Below are positions 1 through 8,895 of a stretch of 64,000 bases of DNA, in pieces. A program made the translations under genes and the position numbers. The DNA is from DATAUD01 sp036501665 (GTDB taxonomy: Bacteria; Verrucomicrobiota; Verrucomicrobiia; Limisphaerales; Palsa-1400), in the NCBI GenBank assembly GCA_036501665.1, contig DASXZW010000078.1, positions 1 through 64,000 of the forward strand, in the 5' to 3' direction. Each line of letters starts with the position of its first letter. Position 1 is the first letter of the stretch. Under the pieces are notes generated by a model. The model was given only the letters and a program-made list of their open reading frames with translations, was not told where the DNA came from and ran no database searches.

Positions 1-200
1 TGCCGCCAACTTAACGCTTCGGTATGGTCGTAACAAAAGACCCTTCCTCCCTCCTGCGGGCAACGCAGTCCTTCCCAAAGCCGCGCCGTTTCCTTGATTT
101 CCAAATACACCGTCCCGTTTTTGTGATCAAAGCGACTCTCAATTACTTCCCAGTTCAATCCAAGTCCCAACAGTTCATGGAATAATTTTTCAGGGGTCAT
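1..200 (-). CDS. ISL3-family transposase, N-terminal fragment
   Basis: The minus-strand frame starting at 200 reads MTPEKLFHELLGLGLNW and continues through VYLEIKETARLWEGLRCP and VFCYDHTEALSWR to the window edge. A short N-terminal helix, a beta-rich stretch, a CP motif and then YDH...WR is the layout of the ISL3 transposase N-terminal zinc-ribbon/HTH region. The usual second CxxC pair is not obvious, since only Cys residues in CPQ and VFC are visible. About 66 residues of a protein normally near 400 are present. The DDE catalytic part is off-window. It would mobilise the flanking element. Family assignment is from pattern recognition. Confidence 0.6.
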   Translation of the reverse strand, partial: MTPEKLFHELLGLGLNWEVIESRFDHKNGTVYLEIKETARLWEGLRCPQEGGRVFCYDHTEALSWR

Positions 201-243
201 GCCCCAAGCCTACCAACTATTCCACCGAAAACAGCGAAGAACC
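1..243 (-). mobile_element. ISL3-like insertion sequence, terminal part (cut by window edge)
   Basis: The window opens inside an element whose transposase runs leftward off the edge. Beyond the transposase start, the minus strand reads outward to GGTTCTTCGC, at 234-243. This resembles the GG-TCTTC type of terminal inverted repeat I associate with ISL3-family elements, so the end is placed at 243. The other end and the target duplication lie outside the window, so neither the boundary nor intactness can be confirmed. Confidence 0.6.
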
Positions 244-463
244 TTTATTTCATGGGTAAATCGCACGAAGTAAGCGCTTTACGCGTCGAAATCCCTTGTT
301 GGCAATGGTGATTGTTTGCCCTCAATTATAAGCAATCAGGCAATTTTGGGCAATTCTCCGTCCAACTTTCCTCTGGGACGTGTTATGAATTGTCAACGTT
401 GGCGGCGGCCAATTCGATGCGCAGGAATGTGGTTCTGGCTCAAATAATGCTGGCAAGAAGCCG

Positions 464-1696
464 ATGTTCCTGAAATCGCGGAGATGGAAAATTAGCACCG
501 AAAAGATGTTTCGGGAAGGGCCGCGCGACAATAACTTCGACCTTCTGCGGTTCGCAGCGGCGGTGTTGGTAATATTCTCTCATTGCTTCCCTCTCGTGCG
601 AGGCAGAGATCGCGATTACGAACCACTGGACAGGCTCAGCGATCATCGGCTCACGTTCGGTGTCGTCGCGGTGTACATCTTTTTCGCCATCAGCGGATTC
701 CTTATTACGAGGAGCTGGGAACAGTGTCCCAATTTGGTGCAATTCCTGCGCAAGCGCGCGGCCCGCATTGTGCCCGGCTATATATGTGCCACTCTGCTCT
801 GCGTCCTTGTTGTGGGGCCTGTTTTCGGCGGATGTCGGCTGGCCGGAAATGCGGTGCTGCCGGGACTCTTCACCATGCTGCGACTGAACGAAATCCAGAT
901 TCCAGGCGGGTTTCAACACAACCCATTTCCCATTCATATGTACGGCTCGGTCTGGACAATTCAATACGAGGCAGCTTGCTACCTAGGTCTGGCGCTGTTG
1001 GGTTGCCTCGGAGTGTTGGGGAAGAGATGGATTGCCCTGGCGATTTTGCTCCTCGACCTGGTGGTTTGCGCCTTCTTGTCCATTGCGGACCAATTTGGAT
1101 GGAGTGTTTCCCTCGATCCGACTTATCCCCGCCTGCTGGCCTACTTTGGCGCTGGCATGGTCTTCTACCTGTATCGGGATCGCGTCCCCACGAAATCTTG
1201 GGCGCTCAGCTTGGCGATCGGATTGGTCGCTGCCGGTTTGATAACCCCGGTGGCGTTGAACGTTGCGCTTCCGTTGGGCGGATGCTATCTGCTCTTCTGG
1301 TGCGCATTTCAACCGTATTTCAAACTTCAGAATTTTGCCAGACGCGGAGATTACTCCTATGGGATTTACCTGTATGCCTTCCCCATTCAGCAAATCCTGA
1401 TCTCGCTTTCCCCGGCGGCCTGGTCCCCTTTGGGTTTGTTCTTCGTCGCGACCCCGGCATCAATTCTGGCTGGCGCCCTCAGTTGGCATCTGGTTGAAAA
1501 GCATTTCCTGACCAAAAGAATCGCCCGCGTCTGGAGCGCATCCGGGGCTGGCGCAGGGATTCCGTACGCAAATGCGGTGGGATCTCAAACGGCAATCAGT
1601 CCAGTTCTTGCAATATTAAATTCTGTCAATCCTTTTTATTCCGCAACAACTGCAAGAGCCGATCAACCTCAGCAGCCACGTCCGCATCATCAGTAG
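464..1696 (+). CDS. Acyltransferase 3 family membrane protein (OafA/YrhL-like)
   Basis: This is an integral inner-membrane acyltransferase of 410 residues with about ten hydrophobic segments. The family transfers acetyl or other acyl groups to extracytoplasmic sugars, such as LPS O-antigen or exopolysaccharide. The N-terminal signature NFDLLRFAAAVLVIFSH carries the conserved Arg and the His expected at the active site, followed by FFAISGFLITRSW, typical of the family. The last ~50 residues after HLVEKHFLTKR are polar and probably a cytoplasmic tail. The start at 464 is the first ATG. A second ATG at 506 (MFREGPRDNNFDLLRF) places the conserved motif nearer the N-terminus and is equally plausible. 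The substrate cannot be told from the sequence, and no glycosyltransferase neighbours help. Confidence 0.88.
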   Translation: MFLKSRRWKISTEKMFREGPRDNNFDLLRFAAAVLVIFSHCFPLVRGRDRDYEPLDRLSDHRLTFGVVAVYIFFAISGFLITRSWEQCPNLVQFLRKRAARIVPGYICATLLCVLVVGPVFGGCRLAGNAVLPGLFTMLRLNEIQIPGGFQHNPFPIHMYGSVWTIQYEAACYLGLALLGCLGVLGKRWIALAILLLDLVVCAFLSIADQFGWSVSLDPTYPRLLAYFGAGMVFYLYRDRVPTKSWALSLAIGLVAAGLITPVALNVALPLGGCYLLFWCAFQPYFKLQNFARRGDYSYGIYLYAFPIQQILISLSPAAWSPLGLFFVATPASILAGALSWHLVEKHFLTKRIARVWSASGAGAGIPYANAVGSQTAISPVLAILNSVNPFYSATTARADQPQQPRPHHQ

Positions 1697-2023
1697 CGCG
1701 CCGGTTTGAATTTAAAGGGATCAAGGGACTTTTAATACGTAGTACTGCTGCGGAAGGTTAAACACATCAACACTTCATTCTTCTCCGGAGTGAGGTTTCG
1801 ACATGTCCCACTTCAGAAATAAAAAATGAAATTTGCGATGAAATACGTTGACAACCATTCGAGAAATAATACGCTCGCCGCACAGCAAAAAAAAGCGGAC
1901 TGCAATCAGTCATTTTTGCGCGTTGCCATGTTTTAAAGAGAGAGAGGATTATGTGTAACAAATGCACCGGGCGAAAAGCTCCCGTCTCTCGTTGGCTTTC
2001 CCCTCCTGAACTTACGGCAAACT
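1697..2023 (+). other. Intergenic spacer before the beta-helix gene
   Basis: This 327-base gap holds no convincing gene. It contains a candidate promoter (listed separately). It also has a good Shine-Dalgarno-like purine run, AGAGAGAGAGG, just before an ATG at 1951 that opens a 77-codon frame running out of phase into the next gene. That frame has no recognisable protein character, so it may be a leader peptide or chance. Confidence 0.4.
1848..1875 (+). promoter_or_regulatory. Candidate sigma-70 promoter for the beta-helix gene
   Basis: TTGACA at 1848-1853 is a perfect -35 hexamer. It is followed after 16 bases by TACGCT at 1870-1875, a weak -10. It points at the secreted protein starting at 2024. 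No experimental support is possible here. Confidence 0.35.
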
Positions 2024-5000
2024 ATGAACCCCAACAACGCTGCTTATCGCAATCTCGTTCGGCTGCTTGGTTTTTTCGTTGCTCCACTTCTTCCTCAAAT
2101 CTTGATCGCTCAATTGGCGTCCATCGCGCAATCTCCGGTTTCAGCGCCACCTCAGCCTGTTTTGAAGGCGCCTGTCCTGGCTAATCCAAGTCAAATCATT
2201 GGCTCAGTAAATTATTCGGTAACGCAGATCGGTCCCGATTCTCGGGTGTGGAAAAGCTCTACAGGGCAGAGCGTGACAGCGATTGGCACCGGGATGAATT
2301 ATTGGGATGGGCAAAAATGGAATCTCAGTGATCCATCGTTTTCAGTTTCTGCCGACGGCAATTCTTTCATTGCGCAAAAGCTTCAAGCCCCAACTCAGCT
2401 TGCAGCGAACATCGCAACGCAAGGTTCGGTTTCGGTAGTCACCCCGGACGGGATTCTGTTGCGTTCCACCCCATTGGCTATTGGATTGTATGACGCGCGG
2501 TCCGGTAAGTCTGTCATTCTCGCCAGCGTCACAAATTCAACGGGTGTTTTGGTCGATCCACAGCATGTCGTTTATGCTCATGCGTTTGTTGGCGGTGGCC
2601 TGGATGCCGGGATCGTCTATTCCTTGCCCGATACCGGCTCGTTTCATCAGGACGTTGTTTTTACCGGCTTTGATCCGAACTTCGACCCCACCGATTGGGG
2701 ATTCGCCGCCAACGCAACGAACACCCTGCAACTTGAGATTTTCACGGAGTTTTTTACCCCCCCTCAACCTCAGACACTCCAACGTTCTCTTTACGTCGAA
2801 CAAAACCCGAATCTTCGGGAGAGCATGAGTTCTCCGGATTTCATAGATAATTTTCTGGATTTTGGCCATTACGTCTTCGGAACGGGGAAAGCTTATCCGT
2901 CCTCAATATACAACGTGCTGACTCCGGGGTCCGCTGTGGCAAAGGACTTTGTCACGTCCGACGGGCGAACGTTCCTTATCGAGAACATCCGATTTCGCGA
3001 CATCGCAGGTCCGTTGCAAGCTTTGCCATCTGTCAAAGTGAAGACCAGTTCACTTCGAAATGTGCCGGGCGCCCGGAAAATGAAAGTAGCCGCAGCATCT
3101 CTGCCCCAACCGCAGCCGATTAAATCCGAATCAAAAGCGAAGCTCCAACCCGCAAAACTAACCGCATCGGGTGCATCATTGCCCAAGGGAGTCGCCATTG
3201 ATTACATCGCCACCGTCAGTTCGCTTAACGAACCAACGCTTTACACATCGGACACGACATATTTTGTGACAAATACAGTGTATTTGACATCCCCGGTGAC
3301 GATGGAGAGCGCGGTATTCAAGTTTCCCACCAACAATATGGGGGAACTCGTCATTGAAAATACGTTGACGATGGCCACAACCAATTACCGTCCAGCGATT
3401 TTCACTGCGGCAGATGACAACACAGCAGGCGCGCCGCTGAACACCAGCATCTGGTCAAGTTACACCGGGACGCCAGGGTCCAATCCCTACGGCAGCGTGG
3501 CGGTTTGCCTTGAAACGAGCGCCAACGTGGCGCTCAACAACCTTCGCTTTAACTACATTTATTATGCTTTCGCCCTTGCGTCGTTTACGGCAGGTCAGAC
3601 ATTTAGCATTTCCGATACGCAGATCAGCCAAACGACGGTGGGAATGCTCGTGGTTGGCCAGTCTGGCCTCGCCACCGCCAATTTGACCCTCGACAATTGT
3701 TTGATTGATTCCACAGGATTCCCCATATCAGCCAACAGCATTCCCCTGACCCTAAACGCTTATAATTGCACAATTGATGCCAGCAGTGTGTTGTTTGATA
3801 TGGCGACCTCAACGGGAAGCCTGAATTTCACCAATTCCATATTCTCATCGGCGGCTTCAATGGGGAGTTGGTCGCCAATGACACTGACCGGCGGCCACAA
3901 CGGCTTTTATAACTGTCCAAGCTACTTCGGAACCACGCCAAACGTAGTGAGTTCAAGTCCGTATGTAACAGCTTGGGCAGGTTATTATTATCTTTCGCCC
4001 GGCAGCGTATGTGTGACAAGTGCGACGACGAATGTGCCGGGGGCTGTGCTTTCGCATTTAGGATCGAAAACCACCCAGGCGCCCCAGACTCTGAGCGGCC
4101 CACTGTTCACAATGAATACCACTCTTGCGCCAGTTGTGCAGCGGGATACCACGGGCCTGGCGCTCGGTTTTCACTACGACGCGTTGGATTATTGGGGAGC
4201 TTGCATTGTTTCCAATGCAACCCTGACGATCTCGCCGGGAGTGGCGTTGGCTTATTACGACAATTGTCTGATGTGGCTTAAAGACGGGAGCAGCCTTGTT
4301 TCGCAAGGCACCCCCAATCAAAGAAATTACATCGCCTATTTTGGACAGGTTCAGGAACAGCCCAACTGCTATTATCCGGTCACCAACTTCATGGCGCGTT
4401 TGATCCCGTTAGATCCATTGCCCGATGGAGGGACGGCGCTTCCGTCGATTGACTTGCGATTAACCACCATTTGCGCGCCAACCGGAGAGACCAACCTGTG
4501 GTTTTCGAGCGATTACGGCGGAAACAATGTGATCAAAAGTCTGACCCTTCAAGATTGCGAAGTGTATTGTTCGGGGGCGAATTGGCAAATGAGCGAGTCT
4601 GTCAACACGCCAACCGTTGGATTCACCAACAACGTGTTTTACCGTGCTCCGTTCGCGGTCAACAGCAACGCCAAGATCACTTCGTTCAACAATCTTTATT
4701 ACGGGACGACCAATACAAACGAGTTTACTATTTCAATTCTGCATCGAAGCGGCGCTCCTTCGCCGAACACACACGAGAACGACGTGTTTGACGGAGTAAA
4801 AGCGACGCTGGACGGCACAGTCGGATACAACGCCTACGTAAATGGGGCAACGAACACCTCATTTACCAACAATCACGACATCATCACCAATATCACCTGG
4901 CAGGGAGGCCCCTTGGGATTCTATTACCAACCATCGGCAAGCCCGTTATTGACCAACGGAAGCACATCTGCCACCAACCTTGGTCTGTATCACTACGCAG

Positions 5001-5236
5001 TCCTAACCAATGAAACAGTGGATGGAACAAATATCGTCAGTCGGGGATATCACTACGTTGCGCTTGGAGCGAACGGACTGCCCATTGACACAAACGGCGA
5101 TGGAATCCCGGATTATCTGGAAGATGCAAATGGCAATGGCATTGTCGATTCTGGAGAAATTGGATGGAATATCGCGGGAGACTTGGGATTTTCGGTGACC
5201 ATTACTCAACCGGCGAATAATTCCATTACCCCATAA
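2024..5236 (+). CDS. Very large secreted protein with predicted parallel beta-helix region
   Basis: This is a 1070-residue exported protein of unknown function. Residues 1-35 look like a signal peptide, with a basic stretch and then LLGFFVAPLLPQILIAQ. The middle (~370-1000) is rich in Asn/Thr/Ser with recurrent short strands such as FTNNVFY, SFNNLYY and FTNNHDI spaced about 20-30 residues apart. This is the look of a right-handed parallel beta-helix, as in polysaccharide lyases and autotransporter passengers. Near the C-terminus DTNGDGIPDYLEDANGNG is a DxNxDG calcium-binding motif like those in thrombospondin-3 or dockerin repeats. It ends ITQPANNSITP, which resembles C-termini I associate with verrucomicrobial secreted proteins, so it is probably complete. 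The pseudopilin gene follows. A role in surface display or glycan binding is inference only. Confidence 0.75.
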   Translation: MNPNNAAYRNLVRLLGFFVAPLLPQILIAQLASIAQSPVSAPPQPVLKAPVLANPSQIIGSVNYSVTQIGPDSRVWKSSTGQSVTAIGTGMNYWDGQKWNLSDPSFSVSADGNSFIAQKLQAPTQLAANIATQGSVSVVTPDGILLRSTPLAIGLYDARSGKSVILASVTNSTGVLVDPQHVVYAHAFVGGGLDAGIVYSLPDTGSFHQDVVFTGFDPNFDPTDWGFAANATNTLQLEIFTEFFTPPQPQTLQRSLYVEQNPNLRESMSSPDFIDNFLDFGHYVFGTGKAYPSSIYNVLTPGSAVAKDFVTSDGRTFLIENIRFRDIAGPLQALPSVKVKTSSLRNVPGARKMKVAAASLPQPQPIKSESKAKLQPAKLTASGASLPKGVAIDYIATVSSLNEPTLYTSDTTYFVTNTVYLTSPVTMESAVFKFPTNNMGELVIENTLTMATTNYRPAIFTAADDNTAGAPLNTSIWSSYTGTPGSNPYGSVAVCLETSANVALNNLRFNYIYYAFALASFTAGQTFSISDTQISQTTVGMLVVGQSGLATANLTLDNCLIDSTGFPISANSIPLTLNAYNCTIDASSVLFDMATSTGSLNFTNSIFSSAASMGSWSPMTLTGGHNGFYNCPSYFGTTPNVVSSSPYVTAWAGYYYLSPGSVCVTSATTNVPGAVLSHLGSKTTQAPQTLSGPLFTMNTTLAPVVQRDTTGLALGFHYDALDYWGACIVSNATLTISPGVALAYYDNCLMWLKDGSSLVSQGTPNQRNYIAYFGQVQEQPNCYYPVTNFMARLIPLDPLPDGGTALPSIDLRLTTICAPTGETNLWFSSDYGGNNVIKSLTLQDCEVYCSGANWQMSESVNTPTVGFTNNVFYRAPFAVNSNAKITSFNNLYYGTTNTNEFTISILHRSGAPSPNTHENDVFDGVKATLDGTVGYNAYVNGATNTSFTNNHDIITNITWQGGPLGFYYQPSASPLLTNGSTSATNLGLYHYAVLTNETVDGTNIVSRGYHYVALGANGLPIDTNGDGIPDYLEDANGNGIVDSGEIGWNIAGDLGFSVTITQPANNSITP

Positions 5237-5436
5237 GGATTTTTACACCTTAGAAGTCTCCCATCGCGGGAAAAGCTGTGGGGATACCCTCAAAAGGTTC
5301 GAGCAGTAGCGAAAAAAGCACCACTCGAAACGACTCGAGTCATCGTGTCACCGCAAAAGACACTTTGTTGTCGCCAATAGCACGAAGGTGGTTTATACCC
5401 CAACTGTCAACGGGAGCGCGGCCAGCATTTTGAGCT

Positions 5437-6357
5437 ATGAAAACAAAAGCCAATCGCAGGACTCGAACGCATCCTTCCACGCGGAGAGGATTTACACTGA
5501 TCGAACTTCTTGTTGTCATCGCGATCATCGCCATTTTGGCTTCAATGTTATTGCCCGCATTATCAAAGGCCCAGGATTCAGGGAAGACCGCCGTCTGCAA
5601 ATCCAATCAGCGGCAGCTTGTTGTGGCTTCAATGAATTACTCGCTCGACAACGAGAATTGGCTCAATCCACTCCAGACAGCGGTGCCAAATTCCAGCGTC
5701 GAAACGACCTATCGCGTCATCCTATGGAGTTACGTGGCGCATGTGCCCGGGATTTATGATTGCCCGGCTGAACTCTCCGCCGTCTATTCTGACGGTATCT
5801 CTCCGTGGGACGCTTCCTATGGCGGGTTCGCCATAACCCCCGGCGGAAATTGGTCACAGACCGGAATTGGCATCGCCGGGCCTAATGAGGCTGCCGCCGG
5901 TGGTGATTATGAAAAATGGAATCAGAGCGGCATCGGTGTTGCCGGGGCGCACTGGATTCACGTTGACGGAAATCCGAATCCAACCGCACAAACCAGCAGC
6001 ATGCCGTTCGGGCGGCCGAAGCCCGATTATTTCGAGGGATTGCATCGTTCCACAGAAATAACTGCGCCCTCAAAGTTGATTTTCTACGGCGACGGCGGTT
6101 GCGGAAGTCCAACCTCCTGGGCCGATGACAGTTGGTGGATTAAAAACAGCGATACCTCCGGCGGCGGATCGGAGGATTTGCCGGGCTTCAATCGTTTGCT
6201 CGAAGACCAATACGGATGCCAGCGCCACGATGGCAAGGCGGATTATGCTTTCGCCGACGGCAGCGTTCAATTGCTCAATGCCAATGATATTCGTTGCGAT
6301 TTGGGCGAATGTTGGTGGTCGATCAATACGCTGTACCACCGGACGCAACAACCGTGA
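5437..6357 (+). CDS. Type II secretion/pseudopilin-like protein with H-X9-DG motif
   Basis: The first 18 residues are a basic prepilin leader ending in RRG. They are followed by FTLIELLVVIAIIAILASM, the classic prepilin-peptidase cleavage and methylation site (cut after Gly18, Phe19 methylated, Glu at +5). The ~290-residue globular part ends with HDGKADYAFADG, the H-X9-DG motif of the pseudopilin family greatly expanded in Verrucomicrobia and Planctomycetes. Such proteins are processed by PilD and lodge in the inner membrane or in pseudopilus fibres, but individual functions are mostly unknown. The stop codon overlaps the GTG start of the next gene, so the two are translationally coupled. The preceding beta-helix gene could be its partner cargo, but that is only adjacency. 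Confidence 0.88.
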   Translation: MKTKANRRTRTHPSTRRGFTLIELLVVIAIIAILASMLLPALSKAQDSGKTAVCKSNQRQLVVASMNYSLDNENWLNPLQTAVPNSSVETTYRVILWSYVAHVPGIYDCPAELSAVYSDGISPWDASYGGFAITPGGNWSQTGIGIAGPNEAAAGGDYEKWNQSGIGVAGAHWIHVDGNPNPTAQTSSMPFGRPKPDYFEGLHRSTEITAPSKLIFYGDGGCGSPTSWADDSWWIKNSDTSGGGSEDLPGFNRLLEDQYGCQRHDGKADYAFADGSVQLLNANDIRCDLGECWWSINTLYHRTQQP

Positions 6358-6884
6358 ACCGTCAACTAAAAACCTCGCTTCTCAACGCGGGCTTTTCGAT
6401 TGTCGCCATCGTCGCGGTAGTTTTTGCGGTCATCAAAGTCACCCAATTTCACGAATCCGGTGAAGCCGGGGCAAAAGTCTGGTTTTTTGATCAAAAGTCC
6501 AATCGTCTTTATCCTGCCTCGCGCAATCGGATTTCGCCGGACAGCAACGACGGCAATCGTGTTCGGGCGGTCGTCATCGGTTTTAAAGGTCTTGGGAATG
6601 ACCCGCGTCAACTGAAAGTGGCCTACCTGGAAAAATATTCGCCGGAATTCAATGATTTGCTGGAACGGGCATCAGCGGCGCACGCTGCCTCAAAGTTATT
6701 TGCTGAGGAAATTCCTCCGCCCAGCAGCGCGTATTACCAGACAAACACTTTTGTGAAACGTCCGGGAGACGCGGAATGGCGCGCGGTTGGCTCTGACGAA
6801 GGTCGCCAGATCATGGCGGATTGGCGGGAGTGGCACGGCCCTGGCGGTCAAACGCCCGTGATCTCCGTCCCATCAAATCACTAA
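6354..6884 (+). CDS. Membrane-anchored hypothetical protein coupled to the pseudopilin
   Basis: I do not recognise a family. I chose the GTG at 6354 because it overlaps the preceding stop as GTGA, and because it places one hydrophobic helix (LLNAGFSIVAIVAVVFAVIKV) directly at the N-terminus. An in-frame ATG further upstream would read through pseudopilin coding sequence. The rest (~150 residues) is soluble and presumably periplasmic, with VWFFDQKSNRLYPASRNRI near the membrane and WRAVGSDEGRQIMADW near the end. Tandem translation with a pseudopilin gene suggests a partner in the same envelope structure, which is inference. The length is 176 residues. Confidence 0.72.
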   Translation: MNRQLKTSLLNAGFSIVAIVAVVFAVIKVTQFHESGEAGAKVWFFDQKSNRLYPASRNRISPDSNDGNRVRAVVIGFKGLGNDPRQLKVAYLEKYSPEFNDLLERASAAHAASKLFAEEIPPPSSAYYQTNTFVKRPGDAEWRAVGSDEGRQIMADWREWHGPGGQTPVISVPSNH

Positions 6885-6956
6885 TCCAGCCCCTAAAGAG
6901 TTGACAAACTTCGGTTTGACGGTGCTCATTGGAGTCTGTTCCAGACGTGATCCGAA

Positions 6957-8324
6957 ATGAATCGCCCAAAAACTGAAGTCGCAAAACCCGCCAACAACCC
7001 GGCAAATTTTCCGCTTTTATCGGCCCTGAAATCCAGGCGCTCCCGCCGTTTCGGCCTCGGCATGAAGATTCCAGGAGGCCCCTTGGCTTATGAGAGCCGG
7101 CACAAGCCTTTGCCATTGACCGAAGATGAAGAAGGCGCGCTTGTTTTTGCTGCGTGTGGGATTACCGGCCATGTGCTGGCAGATTTATGTTACGATCAAA
7201 CGGGGGGCGGCAACATCATGGCTGGGCTGGTCGCGCGGACAATCGCGAGTGGCGATGGGCTGCAAACCGTTGGCCTCATTATTACAAATGACGAAGCCAC
7301 TTACTTGATTCGGCGACCGCGCGAGTTGCCCCCGCAGCAACTTCCAGAACTCATCGAAATGGGAAAGGCCGGACAGTTCACGAAACTTTACCGGCGTTTA
7401 CGTGTCAAGATTAAGGACGGCAGAGCGGCGCCGCCAAAGCAACCGATGTTTAACATCAATGCCAACAGTTGGTCCGCGCACATGGTCGGCACCAGTTATT
7501 TCCTTCCCATTAACGATCTCACGTTCATGTATATCAATGGGCTTCTGGAAATTCTAAATGAGCACACGGGCGCATTTCTTTTGGATGAGCGTAACAATTT
7601 TCAACCGGCCGGTCTCGGAAGGTTCGCCAGAAGTCGCGGCGGGCACCTTGATGATGATCCCAACAACGGCAAAGTCGCCACAATCAAGCAGGTGGAACAA
7701 TTCGTGACGGAGTTCGTCACAGTCGAACAAGGAATGATGCTGCAAAACCTTGGGTTGATGACGGAGGCATTGGGTTTGGGTGGATTTCCGAATTTCGCCA
7801 ATCACGAATTCGGCTGGTTTCAGTCGCTGGGATTTAAGATGGCGGAGATGCCGGTGAGTCAATATGTCGGCGCAAGTTGGCTGCCCAAGCTGGCCATGAA
7901 AGCCCTTAAACGCGATCCGATGATCCCCTACCCTGTCGGGCTTGAGCGCGATGGGCAAATTTTATTAAAACCGTTCTGCCCTCCTTATTACAATTCAATG
8001 ACCGACGCGGTAAATGCCGTGGTCGAAGCCAAATTTGGCTCAAGCGGCGTATTCGGAAATGCCGGACATGGAAGCGCGTGGTCTGGCCATTCCGAAGTTA
8101 CCGGAAAAATCCCGCGAGTCAGTGAAGCCGCGATCGCGGCGACCACCGCATATTGCGAATACGTTTGGGAACGCTACGGAAGGTTTCCTTCAGGGATGCC
8201 GCCGTATCGCACCGTGCTCGGCTTTCAGGCATGTCATCTCGACCGGGAATTTTACGAAAAATTCTACAAGCCAGAAGCGTTGCAGACTATCCCATCGCAA
8301 AAGCAACCAGCGGATCCTTCGTAG
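6957..8324 (+). CDS. Nitroreductase-fold-like protein of unknown substrate
   Basis: The protein has 455 residues and no signal peptide. Two stretches suggest an FMN nitroreductase/SagB-like fold. The N-terminus reads SRRSRRFGLGMKIPGGPL...LPLTEDEEGALVFAACGITG. A later helix, VEQGMMLQNLGLMTEALGLGGFP, matches the family pattern of a Gly, QNL and LGLG. The protein is larger than a typical nitroreductase (~200 residues), as in SagB-type or duplicated members. I cannot identify an electron donor or substrate. The last 38 bases overlap convergently with the end of the anti-sigma gene on the other strand, so the two transcripts are partly antisense. Confidence is high that it is a gene and low for the fold. 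Confidence 0.6.
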   Translation: MNRPKTEVAKPANNPANFPLLSALKSRRSRRFGLGMKIPGGPLAYESRHKPLPLTEDEEGALVFAACGITGHVLADLCYDQTGGGNIMAGLVARTIASGDGLQTVGLIITNDEATYLIRRPRELPPQQLPELIEMGKAGQFTKLYRRLRVKIKDGRAAPPKQPMFNINANSWSAHMVGTSYFLPINDLTFMYINGLLEILNEHTGAFLLDERNNFQPAGLGRFARSRGGHLDDDPNNGKVATIKQVEQFVTEFVTVEQGMMLQNLGLMTEALGLGGFPNFANHEFGWFQSLGFKMAEMPVSQYVGASWLPKLAMKALKRDPMIPYPVGLERDGQILLKPFCPPYYNSMTDAVNAVVEAKFGSSGVFGNAGHGSAWSGHSEVTGKIPRVSEAAIAATTAYCEYVWERYGRFPSGMPPYRTVLGFQACHLDREFYEKFYKPEALQTIPSQKQPADPS

Positions 8325-8895
8325 TCAGCACCGCAATCAATGTGCAGCCTTCGACAGAGTAATTCTCTTCGTGGTAAGATCCGGCATCCGCGTGATGAAA
8401 ATCCCCAGCCACAAGTTTGCGGTCGCCGATGACAAGGTCGCCTGTCAAAATATAAAAATCCTCGGGGCCTGTATTGGTGTGCTCAGGATAACGCGTTCCC
8501 GGCTCGAGTTTTCCCATAAGCACGGCGTAGCCAAGTTCACGTTCCAACGAAAGCATTTTGATCGAAGCGCCGGGCACTGGCAGTTGTTTCCACCCCGTAT
8601 TGCTTGCTCCGGACGCAAACCTCAAACCGGCGCGGGACTTGGGCAATGGACGGCTAGCAAATTCGGCGGCTGCGATTTTTTCGACTTGTCGCAAAACCCG
8701 ATCCTTCAACTCCGGCGGCAAGGCCACTGTTGGCGTGGCCGTCGCGGCAACGGCGATTGTCGCCTGCATTTCGTTGACGAGTGCTTGCAATTCAGGATTG
8801 TCCTCCAACCCCGCCTCAAAAGCCTCTCGCTCCGCGGGCGAAAGCGCCCCAAGCGCGTAAAGACTGGCGAGTTCCTGTTGATGTTCTGAGATCAT
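8287..8895 (-). CDS. ChrR-like anti-sigma factor with C-terminal cupin
   Basis: Residues 1-75 (LASLYALGALSPAEREAFEAGL...) form the helical anti-sigma domain seen in RskA/ChrR-type proteins that hold an ECF sigma factor inactive. Residues ~100-200 are a cupin barrel: LEPGTRYPEHTNTGPEDFYILTGDL supplies the H...E metal-site residues, and HHADAGSYHEE a further histidine cluster. The N-terminal HxxxCxxC zinc site of classical ChrR is absent. It lies downstream of, and overlaps by four bases (ATGA), the sigma gene, the usual cotranscribed arrangement. In Rhodobacter ChrR responds to singlet oxygen. The signal here is unknown. The gene tail overlaps the convergent nitroreductase-like gene. Confidence 0.83.
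   Translation of the reverse strand: MISEHQQELASLYALGALSPAEREAFEAGLEDNPELQALVNEMQATIAVAATATPTVALPPELKDRVLRQVEKIAAAEFASRPLPKSRAGLRFASGASNTGWKQLPVPGASIKMLSLERELGYAVLMGKLEPGTRYPEHTNTGPEDFYILTGDLVIGDRKLVAGDFHHADAGSYHEENYSVEGCTLIAVLTTKDPLVAFAMG

Noticed and set aside
583..1497. 304-codon frame within the acyltransferase
   Set aside because: The other frame gives a membrane protein with catalytic signatures. This one is Arg/Cys/Pro-rich shadow.
1951..2184. 77-codon frame with a good Shine-Dalgarno before the beta-helix gene
   Set aside because: It runs out of phase into the signal-peptide region of a clear gene, and the protein has no recognisable pattern. Kept only as a possible leader.
5237..5436. 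Possible eroded C-terminal extension of the beta-helix protein, since VYTPTVNGSA can be read in one frame
   Set aside because: The gene already ends in a plausible C-terminus, and the fragments do not join in frame.
8014..8889. 291-codon plus-strand frame
   Set aside because: Overlaps the nitroreductase-like gene and is antisense to the anti-sigma gene, both with clear protein patterns.
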